Assembly (NCBI GenBank): GCA_003353825.1 | Contig: PIVW01000377.1 | Location: 1-5,854, forward strand | Reading direction: 5' to 3' | From: Chloroflexota bacterium | Lineage (GTDB): Bacteria > Chloroflexota > Anaerolineae > J102 | Length of the DNA: 5,854 bases | Shown: piece by piece, positions 1 through 5,854 of the stretch | Position numbering within the stretch: the first letter of the stretch is position 1 | Layout of the letters: each line of letters opens with the position of its first letter | Made by a program: the position numbers and the translations under genes | Notes under the pieces: generated by a model | The model's input: the letters and a program-made list of their open reading frames with translations, nothing else | What the model was told of the DNA's origin: nothing | The model's database searches: none

Positions 1-7
1 TATAGAT

Positions 8-280
8 CTACAACATATCTACTACCCCCCATAAACCTACCAAAATCAAAACACCACTAACGACAAAGCCAATTATTGCATAACGACGTATTTGCTCGTA
101 ACTCAAGTCAGGATTTGCAAAGTCGCTGTCTTTTTGCCACGCGCTCGAAGTCCATTGCATGTAGATCCACTTGTACATCATAGAATCAGGAGATAAAGAT
201 TCTGGATTCCGAAATAGATTTAAACTCCAGATCAAAATCAATATCCCTCCTACCAGAAAAACTATTGTCATCAAATCCAT
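8..280 (-). CDS. Small two-helix membrane protein, function unknown
   Basis: This is a 90-residue protein I do not recognise. It has two clear hydrophobic helices, at about residues 5-23 and 67-90. They flank a polar loop of about 43 residues rich in Ser, Asp, Tyr and Trp (WIYMQW near residue 40), and an Arg pair (65-66) sits just before the second helix. This predicts an inner-membrane hairpin protein with no signal peptide. The ATG at 280-278 is supported by an AGGA at 293-290 (read on the minus strand), nine bases upstream. The stop is TAG. The gene begins only 20 bases after the stop of the Rhs-like gene (301-810) on the same strand, so the two are probably co-transcribed. An immunity or accessory role to that neighbour is possible but is only inference from position. 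All Trp codons are TGG. Confidence 0.72.
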   Translation of the reverse strand: MDLMTIVFLVGGILILIWSLNLFRNPESLSPDSMMYKWIYMQWTSSAWQKDSDFANPDLSYEQIRRYAIIGFVVSGVLILVGLWGVVDML

Positions 281-300
281 TTTGTCATATCCTATTTGCC

Positions 301-810
301 TTAAGGCCCGATTATTTCGAGCCCCTGTTTTAGCCCCCGTCCGAGGCTAATGACGTCAGGGAGAATCGGGATGTAAACGCCCGTCAAAGCTAATCCAAAG
401 TCGACTCCTTGAGCTTGCATCGCGTCGCCTTCTGCTAAATCAACGGCCAGCGGCATACCGCTCTGGAGCAAGCTCATCGAATCCAACATCTGGCCAGCGA
501 CCCTGGCTCCTTTTCCAACCTGAATTCCGTTGATTACTCGACCGCCAGCTCCAAACGATACGGCATCAGCAAGAATTCCACCAGCATCCAACCCAACGCC
601 CACCCAATCTACATTTTCCAGATGAAAAACATAGTGGACTTGTGGAGAATTGGCTATATAAGTTCCATTTACAATACCTTCGCCAAAATTGAAGAAAGCT
701 CTTTGTGGCAGACTCGTGACCAAATTCACCCCACAACAGGGCAGATATCGAACAAAAATAGGGATGAATGCCTTGAAAACGATCAGTTTTTGACACTTTC
801 TCTCCACCAA
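301..810 (-). CDS. Rhs/polymorphic-toxin-like C-terminal region, probably a 5'-truncated fragment
   Basis: The open frame encodes 169 residues and ends with TAA. From about residue 39 it is rich in Gly, Ala, Val and Leu. Diagnostic-looking stretches are FNFGEG (40-45), VDWVGVGLDAGGILADAV (67-84), GAGGRVINGIQVG (87-99) and IPILPDVISLG (147-157). Such stretches resemble the hydrophobic region after the Rhs repeats and just before the variable C-terminus in large Rhs or polymorphic toxin proteins; this is from memory, not a search. No Rhs core motif or YD repeat lies upstream. The frame has no ATG before residue 108, the only early starts being TTG at 810-808 and the next GTG, and in-frame stops lie a little further upstream. 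The first 38 residues look unlike the rest and may be translated junk. I read it as a displaced tail piece of a larger gene, possibly still expressed with the downstream membrane-protein gene. It could instead be a short stand-alone hydrophobic protein. Confidence 0.5.
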   Translation of the reverse strand: MVERKCQKLIVFKAFIPIFVRYLPCCGVNLVTSLPQRAFFNFGEGIVNGTYIANSPQVHYVFHLENVDWVGVGLDAGGILADAVSFGAGGRVINGIQVGKGARVAGQMLDSMSLLQSGMPLAVDLAEGDAMQAQGVDFGLALTGVYIPILPDVISLGRGLKQGLEIIGP

Positions 811-1124
811 ATTGTCTGTTTTGGTGCCGTAACGAAATTGGCGAAGGTATTAATATTAACACAGCATTTTCAGGCCGTATCTTCCGTACCTGTATCGGAG
901 ATTCAAGAATCACATGAAGACTCCGCAAAGGGCCACGGACGTTTAGTAGCATAAGCATTTTCTCTGAATCATACAAATTGCAGCGGTTTACCTGTTGTCA
1001 AACGTAAGCAGAAATGTGCTGTTATTAATTTTTGATTGCGCGAGTAAGTGGGGATCCGTTATGATATCACCGTAGTGTGAATCGCACCGTCCAGCCTGGG
1101 GAAGGATTCGCCTTTAGACAGAAC

Positions 1125-1170
1125 AACATACGGGGTTTTATCCTGCATTGATGGCAGTGTTCCGTATGTT
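1125..1170. repeat. 9-bp inverted repeat forming a hairpin in the lyase leader
   Basis: AACATACGG (1125-1133) is the exact reverse complement of CCGTATGTT (1162-1170). In RNA the stem can be extended inward by three G-U pairs (1134-1136 with 1159-1161). A second small stem, CTGC (1143-1146) with GCAG (1154-1157), sits inside the loop. No T-tract follows, so it is not an obvious terminator. It lies about 60 bases before the lyase start codon and could be a leader hairpin, an operator, or the footprint of a tiny element. Confidence 0.5.
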
Positions 1171-1222
1171 ATTAAATTCCCATTCCCTATGTCGGGTACG
1201 TACTTTAGCATCATCGAGTCAT

Positions 1223-1227
1223 AGGAG
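1223..1227 (+). promoter_or_regulatory. Ribosome-binding site of the pectate-lyase-like gene
   Basis: AGGAG (continuing AGGAGA) lies six bases before the ATG at 1234. It fixes that start and agrees with the signal peptide that follows immediately. Confidence 0.75.
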
Positions 1228-1233
1228 ACTGAT

Positions 1234-2793
1234 ATGGACTCCCGCCTTCACTGCAGACCGCTATTTGCTATAGCCAGTTTGATTGTAGTTTTGCTTCTGA
1301 CTGCTGGCGTAAGGTCAGCATCAAGCACGATCATCCCACCAAGTCGCCGGGTGATCTGGAAACCTGGGATTCTTGGTGGAATCCCAGAACTACTAATTGT
1401 CAATAACGTTCTCGATTTCGGCGCGGTGTCCGATAACCAAACCGACAATCGAATCGCGTTTCAAAATGCCATCAACGCCGCAGCCGCTATCGGTGGGGGT
1501 GCTGTGTGGGTACCGGCAGGCACTTACCGATTTACCTCCACCACTGCTTACAATTCCAGTATCGATCTGAGGTCAGGAGTTGTTTTGCGCGGAGCGGGCA
1601 TGGATGCGACCCACCTGGTTTTTGATTTCAACGGCGCCAGAGCGGATGCGGTCAAAATCCAAGATTGGGATTACGGAGCATTCGCACCTGTTGTAGGAGG
1701 TCATCAAAAAGATTCTAATAAACTTACTCTAGTCGACGCCTCCTCCTTTCATGCCGGAGACTTAGCAGAAATTCAGGAGGAGAACAATATCTTGATCGAG
1801 AATGAACCCTGGGCGTTGAATGCAGTCGGGGAAATGGTAGAAATCGTCTCAGTCAGCGACAATGACATCACCCTGGCGGAGCCATTACACTACAACTATG
1901 AAGCCGGCCGGTATCCAGTTATTCGCCGCGTTGGCGTCATTGAACAGGCCGGCATTGAACGCATGCATCTTAAACGAGAGGATGCAGGGCCGGGGCAGAT
2001 GGTCTTAATCTACAACGCTGCCCGTGTTTGAGTGCGCGAGGTAGAGAGTGAAGATATAACATATACTCATGTTATGGGAATCAGCACCTACAAATGTGAG
2101 ATACGTGATAGCTACATCCACCATGCCCAGGGCTATGGAACTGGCGGGCAGGGTTATGGCGTGGATCTCGAAAAACACGCCACCGATTGCCTTGTAGAAA
2201 ATAACATTTTTCAATCTCTACGGTACTCTATGGTCGTTCAGGTTGGGGCAAGTGGAAATGTCTTCGCTTATAATTATTCTCGAGAGCCCTATGCAGATGC
2301 CGGAGGTTGGACGCCACCTGATATCTCTATTCATGGTCATTTCCCTTCCTACAACCTTTTTGAAGGAAATGTGGTGCAAGAAGTGGATATCGCCGATGCA
2401 TGGGGGGCTGCAGGGCCGGGTAACACGTTTTTTCGCAACTGCACCCAGTCTGAGGGAATTCAGATTTGGGAGCCTTCTCATCAGCAGAATCTGATAGGGA
2501 ATGTTCTGGGATTATCACCAATTAACGATATCGACATTAACGCAATGGCTGAGTCTACGTTGGTGCACGGCAACTACCAAAATGGGGCAGTCCAGTGGGA
2601 TCCGAGCATTGAAAATCATACGCTCCCTGCCAGTTATTATTTGGATTCAGCGCCAGCCTTCTTTGGCGCCACAACTTGGCCAGCAATCGCTCCTGACAAC
2701 AAGACGAATCCTGCCGATTGCATGATTCCATCTCGCGCTCGTAAGTTTAGCGCTTATGGCGCCAACAGCGACAAAGTTTGGTCGATAGATTAG
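1234..2793 (+). pseudogene. Secreted pectate-lyase superfamily beta-helix protein, interrupted by in-frame TGA
   Basis: One reading frame of 520 codons is broken only by TGA at 2029-2031 (codon 266), and the frame is the same on both sides. The N-terminus is a signal peptide: charged start, hydrophobic core at residues 9-25, likely cut after V-R-S at 28. Residues 59-100 match the start of the Pectate_lyase_3/right-handed beta-helix family: VLDFGAVSDNQTDN, then AFQNAINAAAAIGGG and VWVPAGTYRF, then GVVLRGAGMDATHLVF. After the stop the beta-helix continues with CEIRDSYIHHA, GGQGYGV, CLVENNIF and GNVFAYNYS. It closes with a family-like tail, LPASYYLDSAPAFFG. The protein would be exported and probably binds or cleaves a polysaccharide, but substrate and activity cannot be read here. 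Homologues as I remember them have Trp where the TGA falls (before VREVES), so one TGG-to-TGA change explains the break. The rest shows no frameshift, so the decay is recent, or the stop is read through. The 265-residue N-terminal half could still be made. The final stop is TAG. Confidence 0.85.
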
Positions 2794-2958
2794 ATAGCGA
2801 AACCGAGTTCGAGCAGGAGGCCTCGCATTCCTGATAAGTATCGACGACGCCAATCATTCAACGACTTCTGGAAAGTCTATCAAGTGCTACCTGAGTGGGA
2901 CTGGCAGTGGAACGCCAGTTTTTGGGATTCAGCTTTTACTGAAGAGCAAGCGATTTAG
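2794..2958 (+). other. Trp-rich in-frame remnant after the lyase stop
   Basis: The lyase reading frame stays open after its TAG (2791-2793) for another 54 codons, to TAG at 2956-2958. The last 32 residues look protein-like rather than random: FNDFWKVYQVLPEWDWQWN followed by ASFWDSAFTEEQAI, with five Trp in all. There is no start codon or ribosome-binding site of its own. It may be the C-terminal tail of an unrelated lost gene, or a lyase extension cut off by a second nonsense mutation. I do not recognise the family. The segment ends about where the maturase fragment begins. Confidence 0.35.
2900..2923 (+). terminator. Possible Rho-independent terminator
   Basis: ACTGGC (2900-2905) pairs perfectly with GCCAGT (2914-2919) around an eight-base loop. 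A run of five T (2919-2923) starts at the last stem base. It lies about 107 bases after the lyase stop, a sensible place to end that transcript. The stem is short (six pairs, four of them G-C), and the segment may also be old coding sequence, so the call is tentative. Confidence 0.35.
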
Positions 2959-2969
2959 GCATCCGCATC

Positions 2970-3283
2970 GTGGCAGACCGACTAGAGAGAAAGAGGTACA
3001 AGAGACGACAGCTAACCCGACGTAGCCAGGGACGAACCATTGAAGAGATTCGAGATAAGTTGAATCCCGTCATCCGCGGCTGGGTAATTTTCTTTGCACT
3101 GGTGGCTGCCCAAACGCATATGCAGCGGCGGGATGAATGGACGCGACGGAGACTGCGGCAGCTTTGTGGAAGCAATGGCAGACACCGGTTGCAAACTTAC
3201 GAGGTCCACACATCTTTTGGAGAACCAGACCCAATCTTCCCATTTCCGACCGCATGAACTACCATACCAGGATTAGAATATAA
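2970..3283 (+). pseudogene. Group II intron reverse transcriptase/maturase, C-terminal remnant with frameshift
   Basis: The translation from 2970 contains LTRRSQGRTIEEIRDKLNPV and then IRGWVIFFALV. This is the hallmark of the group II intron maturase-specific domain (domain X, GIIM): a basic helix, RRxxGR, xLNxxxRGWxxYF. It continues with DEWTRRRLRQL, as in intact maturases. At about 3163 the frame is lost: the expected LWKQW appears only in another frame, where it runs on with QTPVANLRGPHIFWRTRPNL to a TAA at 3281-3283. A single missing base near 3162-3166 explains this. The reverse-transcriptase palm (with its YADD box) and the N-terminal domains are absent. The upstream frame closes at TGA 2940-2942. 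I found no domain V-like hairpin nearby, so this is a dead fragment and not a mobile intron. The GTG at 2970 is unlikely to be a real start. Confidence 0.82.
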
Positions 3284-3296
3284 TACATGGTTGACA
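3279..3296 (+). promoter_or_regulatory. Candidate promoter elements for the ABC exporter gene
   Basis: A perfect TATAAT (3279-3284) overlaps the end of the maturase remnant. Its best -35 is weak (TGAACT at 3255-3260, 18-base spacer). A perfect TTGACA follows at 3291-3296, but the -10 it would use is poor (AATCTT at 3313-3318, 16-base spacer). Either could start a transcript reading into the ABC gene at 3368. These are consensus matches by eye only. Confidence 0.35.
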
Positions 3297-3367
3297 TCTA
3301 AGACCGTCCTCGAATCTTCATGTTTTGGACCACTCGCCCATACTTCCAAACGCCCCACTGTTATCCA

Positions 3368-5131
3368 ATGTCTGCCCTGACCCCCACCGCCGAATTCACC
3401 CTGCCCGAACGTTATAAAACCGACCGCCGTGGCGCCGTGCGCTGGCTGATATCCCATGCTCTCCAACATTGGTTCTTGTGGATTGTTCTGATTGTCGGCG
3501 CTTTCAGCAATGCAGCTTTGGCCGCCACCATCCCCATATTTATCGGCCAGGCCTTTGATGGCATTCTCGCCGACCCACCGGTGACCACCGTACTGCTGCG
3601 TTCGGCCTTGCTCATCCTGGCCTCACAACTCCTGCGCAGTGTCTTGCAACTGGGGCGCAACTTCAGCGCCGAACTGATCGGACAACGGGTTGAACGCGAT
3701 ATCCGCAACGAACTCTACACGAGTTTGCTGGGCAAGAGCATGACTTTCCACAGCCTGCAGCCCGTGGGCGACACCATGGCTCGGGCCACCAACGATGTGC
3801 GCGAGATCAACCTGATGTTCAATCCTGGTGTCAATCTCGTGATCGGTTCGGCCATGTTTCTGGTCATGCCGTTGTTTTTCTCCCTGCGCTACAATCCCTG
3901 GCTGGCGCTCACACCGGCGCTCTATATCATCCTCTTTGTGCTGGCGCTGGGCCAGTATCTGCATGAGTTGCAACCGATTACGCAGCGAGTGCGGGACACG
4001 TTCGGCGATATGAATTCGCGCCTGACTGAGGCCTTGGATGGGGTAGAGACCGTCAAGGGCGCGGCGCAAGAAGAGGGGGAAGTCACCCGGTTTACAGAAA
4101 CTGCACGTCATTTCCGCAATGCCTTTGTACGCCAGGGCGATGTCGAGGCCCGATTTGTCCCCCTGCTGCTGCTGGGACTTGCCAGCGCACTGGGTTTTTT
4201 ACAGGCAACGATTCTCTATCAGCAAGGCCTTATCGCTATCGGCGATATCGTCGCTTACATGGGGCTGCTACAACTACTTGGTTTTCCCACTTTTGTATCC
4301 TTGTTTGCCTACTCGCAGGTATCTTCCGGGCTTTCAGCCTCTCGCCGTATTCTCGAACTCGTCAATCGTAAGACAGATCTGGATCAAAATGTGCAAGGCC
4401 ACGCCGGCCCCATCACAGGAGAAATCGAGTTCAGGCAGGTGGTGTTCTCCTACGAGGATGAGGATCCCGCACTGCATGAGATCTCCTTCACCGTGAAACC
4501 AGGCCAAACCGTTGCCATTGTCGGCCAGACCGGCTCGGGCAAGACCTCTCTGGCAAAATTGGTCAATCGCACCTACGATGTCAATGCTGGACAGGTGCTG
4601 GTACAAGGGCTGGATGTTCGAGAGTGGAACCTGGAAAATCTGCGTCGCCAGATATCCATCATCGAACAGGATATTTTCCTGTTTTCGCGTTCAATTGCCG
4701 ACAACATCGCCTTCGGTAAGCCCGATGCCACCCGCGCCGATGTCGAAGCAGCTGCGCAGGCGGCACAGGCGCACGAGTTCATCAAGGGTTTTACAGAGGG
4801 CTACGATACCGTGATCGGCGAGCGGGGAGTCACCCTGTCAGGGGGCCAACGCCAACGTCTGGCACTGGCTCGGGCCTTTTTAACCGACCCGGCCATCCTT
4901 ATTCTCGACGACTCTACCAGCGCTATCGACAGCGCCACCGAGGACCAAATTCAGCGCGCTATCTACGCCGCCGCCAGTGGCCGCACCACTCTCATCATCA
5001 CCCACCGCCTCTCTCAAATCCGCTGGGCCGATTTCGTAGTCGTGCTCCGTAGCGGCCGCGTTGCCGCCATCGGCGCCCATGAAGAACTGTTGCAAACGTC
5101 AGAAGCTTATCGGAGGATTTTTAGCGGCTAG
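3368..5131 (+). CDS. ABC exporter half-transporter (ABCB/MsbA type), degenerate-site subunit
   Basis: This is an intact 587-residue protein with the usual fusion of a six-helix membrane domain (about residues 30-320) and an ATP-binding domain (about 345-587). Nucleotide-site motifs are all visible: A-loop Tyr362, Walker A GQTGSGKT 386-393, Q-loop Gln434, signature LSGGQ 490-494, Walker B ILILD ending at Asp514, and switch His546. The residue after Walker B is Asp515, not the catalytic Glu. In heterodimeric exporters such as TM287/288 this Asp, with an intact LSGGQ in the same chain, marks the non-hydrolysing half. The working partner would carry Glu, and none is in the window. The protein would export a hydrophobic compound, lipid or peptide across the inner membrane; the substrate cannot be told. 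I prefer the start at 3368 (MSALTP). An ATG at 3320 would add 16 residues of unlikely composition, and neither has a clear ribosome-binding site. The C-terminus stops at RRIFSG, shorter than usual, and its TAG lies in the first unit of the repeat array. The gene is clearly GC-richer than its neighbours. Confidence 0.93.
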   Translation: MSALTPTAEFTLPERYKTDRRGAVRWLISHALQHWFLWIVLIVGAFSNAALAATIPIFIGQAFDGILADPPVTTVLLRSALLILASQLLRSVLQLGRNFSAELIGQRVERDIRNELYTSLLGKSMTFHSLQPVGDTMARATNDVREINLMFNPGVNLVIGSAMFLVMPLFFSLRYNPWLALTPALYIILFVLALGQYLHELQPITQRVRDTFGDMNSRLTEALDGVETVKGAAQEEGEVTRFTETARHFRNAFVRQGDVEARFVPLLLLGLASALGFLQATILYQQGLIAIGDIVAYMGLLQLLGFPTFVSLFAYSQVSSGLSASRRILELVNRKTDLDQNVQGHAGPITGEIEFRQVVFSYEDEDPALHEISFTVKPGQTVAIVGQTGSGKTSLAKLVNRTYDVNAGQVLVQGLDVREWNLENLRRQISIIEQDIFLFSRSIADNIAFGKPDATRADVEAAAQAAQAHEFIKGFTEGYDTVIGERGVTLSGGQRQRLALARAFLTDPAILILDDSTSAIDSATEDQIQRAIYAAASGRTTLIITHRLSQIRWADFVVVLRSGRVAAIGAHEELLQTSEAYRRIFSG

Positions 5132-5269
5132 TCGCGTGGTCGCGTGGTCTGTTAGTCGCGTGGTCGTATGGTCTGTTCTCTTTATCACGTTGGATATCTG
5201 ATATGGTAGTCTGTCTTTTCAAATTGGTCTTATAGTCGCATGGTCGATTGGTCGTTTCGTCTGTTCGAT
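5126..5269 (+). repeat. Degenerate 8-bp tandem array (consensus NNNTGGTC)
   Basis: Read in steps of eight from 5126, the units are GGCTAGTC, GCGTGGTC, GCGTGGTC, TGTTAGTC, GCGTGGTC, GTATGGTC and TGTTCTCT (to 5181). After five unreadable units (5182-5221) the pattern resumes in exactly the same register: AATTGGTC, TTATAGTC, GCATGGTC, GATTGGTC, GTTTCGTC, TGTTCGAT. The array fills most of the gap between the ABC gene and the four-helix-bundle gene, and its first unit contains the ABC stop codon. It is not a CRISPR: the units are too short and there are no spacers. Confidence 0.8.
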
Positions 5270-5325
5270 TCATATCATTGAATGTTTGGCACAAAAGGCC
5301 GTCTTCACAGTAGCGCGAGTGTAAA

Positions 5326-5712
5326 ATGACTACGATAAAAAGATTTGAAGATATACGGGCTTGGCAGAAGGCCCGGGAATTGGCAAAAGAAGTCTATCGA
5401 GTGTCAGGTACGGGCGCTTTTGCCAGAGATTTCTCTCTGCGAGATCAAATTCGAGACGCGGCAGGTTCCGTTATGCATAACATTGCAGAGGGCTTTGATG
5501 CCGGATACGACACCGAATTCATCCGTTTCCTACGCATGTCACGTCGTTCAGCCACTGAAGTTCAATCAGAGCTATACATTGCACTCGACCAGAAATACAT
5601 CCAACCCACCGAATTCAGCAAAATCTATGACATGGCAGATGATTGCAAAAAGACCATCAACGCACTAATCCGCTACCTAAAAACCAACCAAAAACCGCGA
5701 CCACCCAGCTAA
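5326..5712 (+). CDS. Four-helix-bundle protein, 23S rRNA intervening-sequence (IVP/S23) family
   Basis: The 128-residue protein matches the small four-helix-bundle family first seen as ORFs inside 23S rRNA intervening sequences. Motifs in order are FEDIRAWQKARELAKEVY (7-24), FSLRDQIRDAAGSVMHNIAEG (36-56, the family core SxxNIAEG), EFIRFLRMSRRSATEVQSEL (64-83) and a C-terminal helix (about 97-120). Length is typical. There is no catalytic motif. The bundle resembles Avd, the pentameric partner of diversity-generating reverse transcriptases, and nucleic-acid binding is the likely role by analogy. The actual function of the family is unknown. No 23S rRNA sequence surrounds it. Instead it is embedded in 8-bp tandem repeats on both sides, and its last codons (Arg-Pro-Pro-Ser) are written by a GACCACCC unit at 5699-5706. 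The ATG at 5326 is the natural start by homology, although no Shine-Dalgarno sequence is visible. The stop is TAA. Confidence 0.92.
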   Translation: MTTIKRFEDIRAWQKARELAKEVYRVSGTGAFARDFSLRDQIRDAAGSVMHNIAEGFDAGYDTEFIRFLRMSRRSATEVQSELYIALDQKYIQPTEFSKIYDMADDCKKTINALIRYLKTNQKPRPPS

Positions 5713-5736
5713 TACAACCCTTGGTACAGTGACACG

Positions 5737-5784
5737 GGTGACAAGGTTGCATGGTGGCAAGGTGGCAAGGTGACAAGGTGCACA
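5737..5784 (+). repeat. 8-bp tandem array (GGTGRCAA type)
   Basis: Six contiguous octamers begin 25 bases after the stop of the four-helix-bundle gene: GGTGACAA, GGTTGCAT, GGTGGCAA, GGTGGCAA, GGTGACAA, GGTGCACA. The period matches that of the array before the gene but the unit differs. No protein or structured RNA is evident in it. Confidence 0.8.
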
Positions 5785-5806
5785 TAATTCGAATCCAAGA
5801 ATTAAC

Positions 5807-5854
5807 AACCACCCGACCACCCGACCACCCGACCACCCGACCACCCGACCACCC
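5807..5854 (+). repeat. Perfect 8-bp tandem array (GACCACCC), continuing past the window
   Basis: One AACCACCC is followed by five identical GACCACCC units up to the last base of the window, so the true length is unknown. An isolated GACCACCC also occurs at 5699-5706 inside the end of the preceding gene. The reverse complement, GGGTGGTC, differs by one base from GCGTGGTC in the array before that gene, so the outer arrays are inverted copies of one another. Confidence 0.9.

Larger units (their letters stand above)
811..1233. other. Divergent spacer without a convincing gene
   Basis: These 423 bases separate the minus-strand pair from the plus-strand lyase gene. Open frames crossing the left part are not protein-like and overlap the Rhs-like frame. 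A TATGAT at 1060-1065 is a fair -10 element for the plus strand. The best -35 at a sensible spacing is poor (TTGCGC, 1036-1041), so I do not call a promoter. The right part holds a long inverted repeat at 1125-1170 and the lyase ribosome-binding site at 1223-1227. I saw no tRNA, CRISPR or riboswitch pattern. Confidence 0.6.

Noticed and set aside
622..954. 110-residue plus-strand frame antisense to the Rhs-like gene
   Set aside because: No family resemblance. It runs opposite to the better-supported frame and has no ribosome-binding site.
566..976. 136-residue minus-strand frame overlapping the Rhs-like gene
   Set aside because: Its composition is not protein-like, it lies out of frame with the Rhs-like stretch, and it has no ribosome-binding site.
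2029..2075. Selenocysteine at the lyase TGA, with an AT-rich hairpin (ATAACAT at 2056-2062 with ATGTTAT at 2069-2075) as a SECIS element
   Set aside because: The expected residue is Trp, not Cys. The hairpin lacks the GU-containing loop and bulged U of bacterial SECIS elements, and its stem is weak.
3320..3367. Earlier ATG start for the ABC exporter
   Set aside because: The added 16 residues are unlike exporter N-termini, and the following MSALTP gives a more natural start. Not excluded, as neither start has a Shine-Dalgarno sequence.
3623..4111. 162-residue minus-strand frame inside the exporter
   Set aside because: It is a shadow of the GC-rich exporter gene, whose motifs are clear on the plus strand. 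Its His/Gln/Arg-rich composition is typical of antisense frames.
5255..5275. tRNA-like T-loop (GTTCGATTC)
   Set aside because: No acceptor, D or anticodon stem can be folded around it. The match comes from the TGTTC-type repeat units.
5126..5854. CRISPR array
   Set aside because: Units are eight bases, contiguous, with no unique spacers and no cas genes.

Overview
The window looks like an accessory, partly decayed stretch of bacterial chromosome. Gene content and style suggest Chloroflexota, perhaps Anaerolineae or Caldilineae: a secreted pectate-lyase-like beta-helix protein, an Rhs-type protein tail, group II intron maturase debris, an ABCB-type exporter half and a 23S-IVP/four-helix-bundle gene set in short tandem repeats. 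This placement rests on pattern recognition and could be wrong. Base composition changes across the window: the left half is visibly AT-richer, while the ABC exporter gene is GC-rich.

Left block (8-810, minus strand): two closely spaced minus-strand genes. The first to be transcribed (810 to 301) looks like the hydrophobic tail region of a large Rhs or polymorphic-toxin-like protein, but starts abruptly and is probably a fragment. The second (280 to 8) encodes a 90-residue protein with two membrane segments. A gap of only 20 bases separates them.

Middle block (811-3283, plus strand where oriented): a 423-base divergent spacer carries a 9-bp inverted repeat, followed by a good ribosome-binding site and a secreted pectate-lyase superfamily gene (1234-2793). 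That gene is broken by a single in-frame TGA where the family appears to have a tryptophan. After it come an unexplained Trp-rich in-frame segment, a terminator-like hairpin, and a fragment of the maturase domain of a group II intron reverse transcriptase. A one-base deletion shifts the fragment's frame.

Right block (3284-5854, plus strand): an intact ABC exporter half-transporter (start about 3368, stop 5131) has aspartate in place of the catalytic glutamate after Walker B. This marks it as the degenerate-site half of a heterodimeric exporter, yet no partner gene lies in the window. It is followed at once by an 8-bp periodic TGGTC-rich array, then a four-helix-bundle (23S rRNA IVP family) gene, then a second 8-bp array (GGTGRCAA type) and a third (perfect GACCACCC) running off the window end. 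The third array is close to the reverse complement of the upstream one, so the gene sits in an imperfect inverted-repeat frame. The repeats touch the stop codon of the ABC gene and the last codons of the four-helix-bundle gene. This gene-plus-octamer cassette is the best candidate for an undescribed mobile or RNA-based element here.
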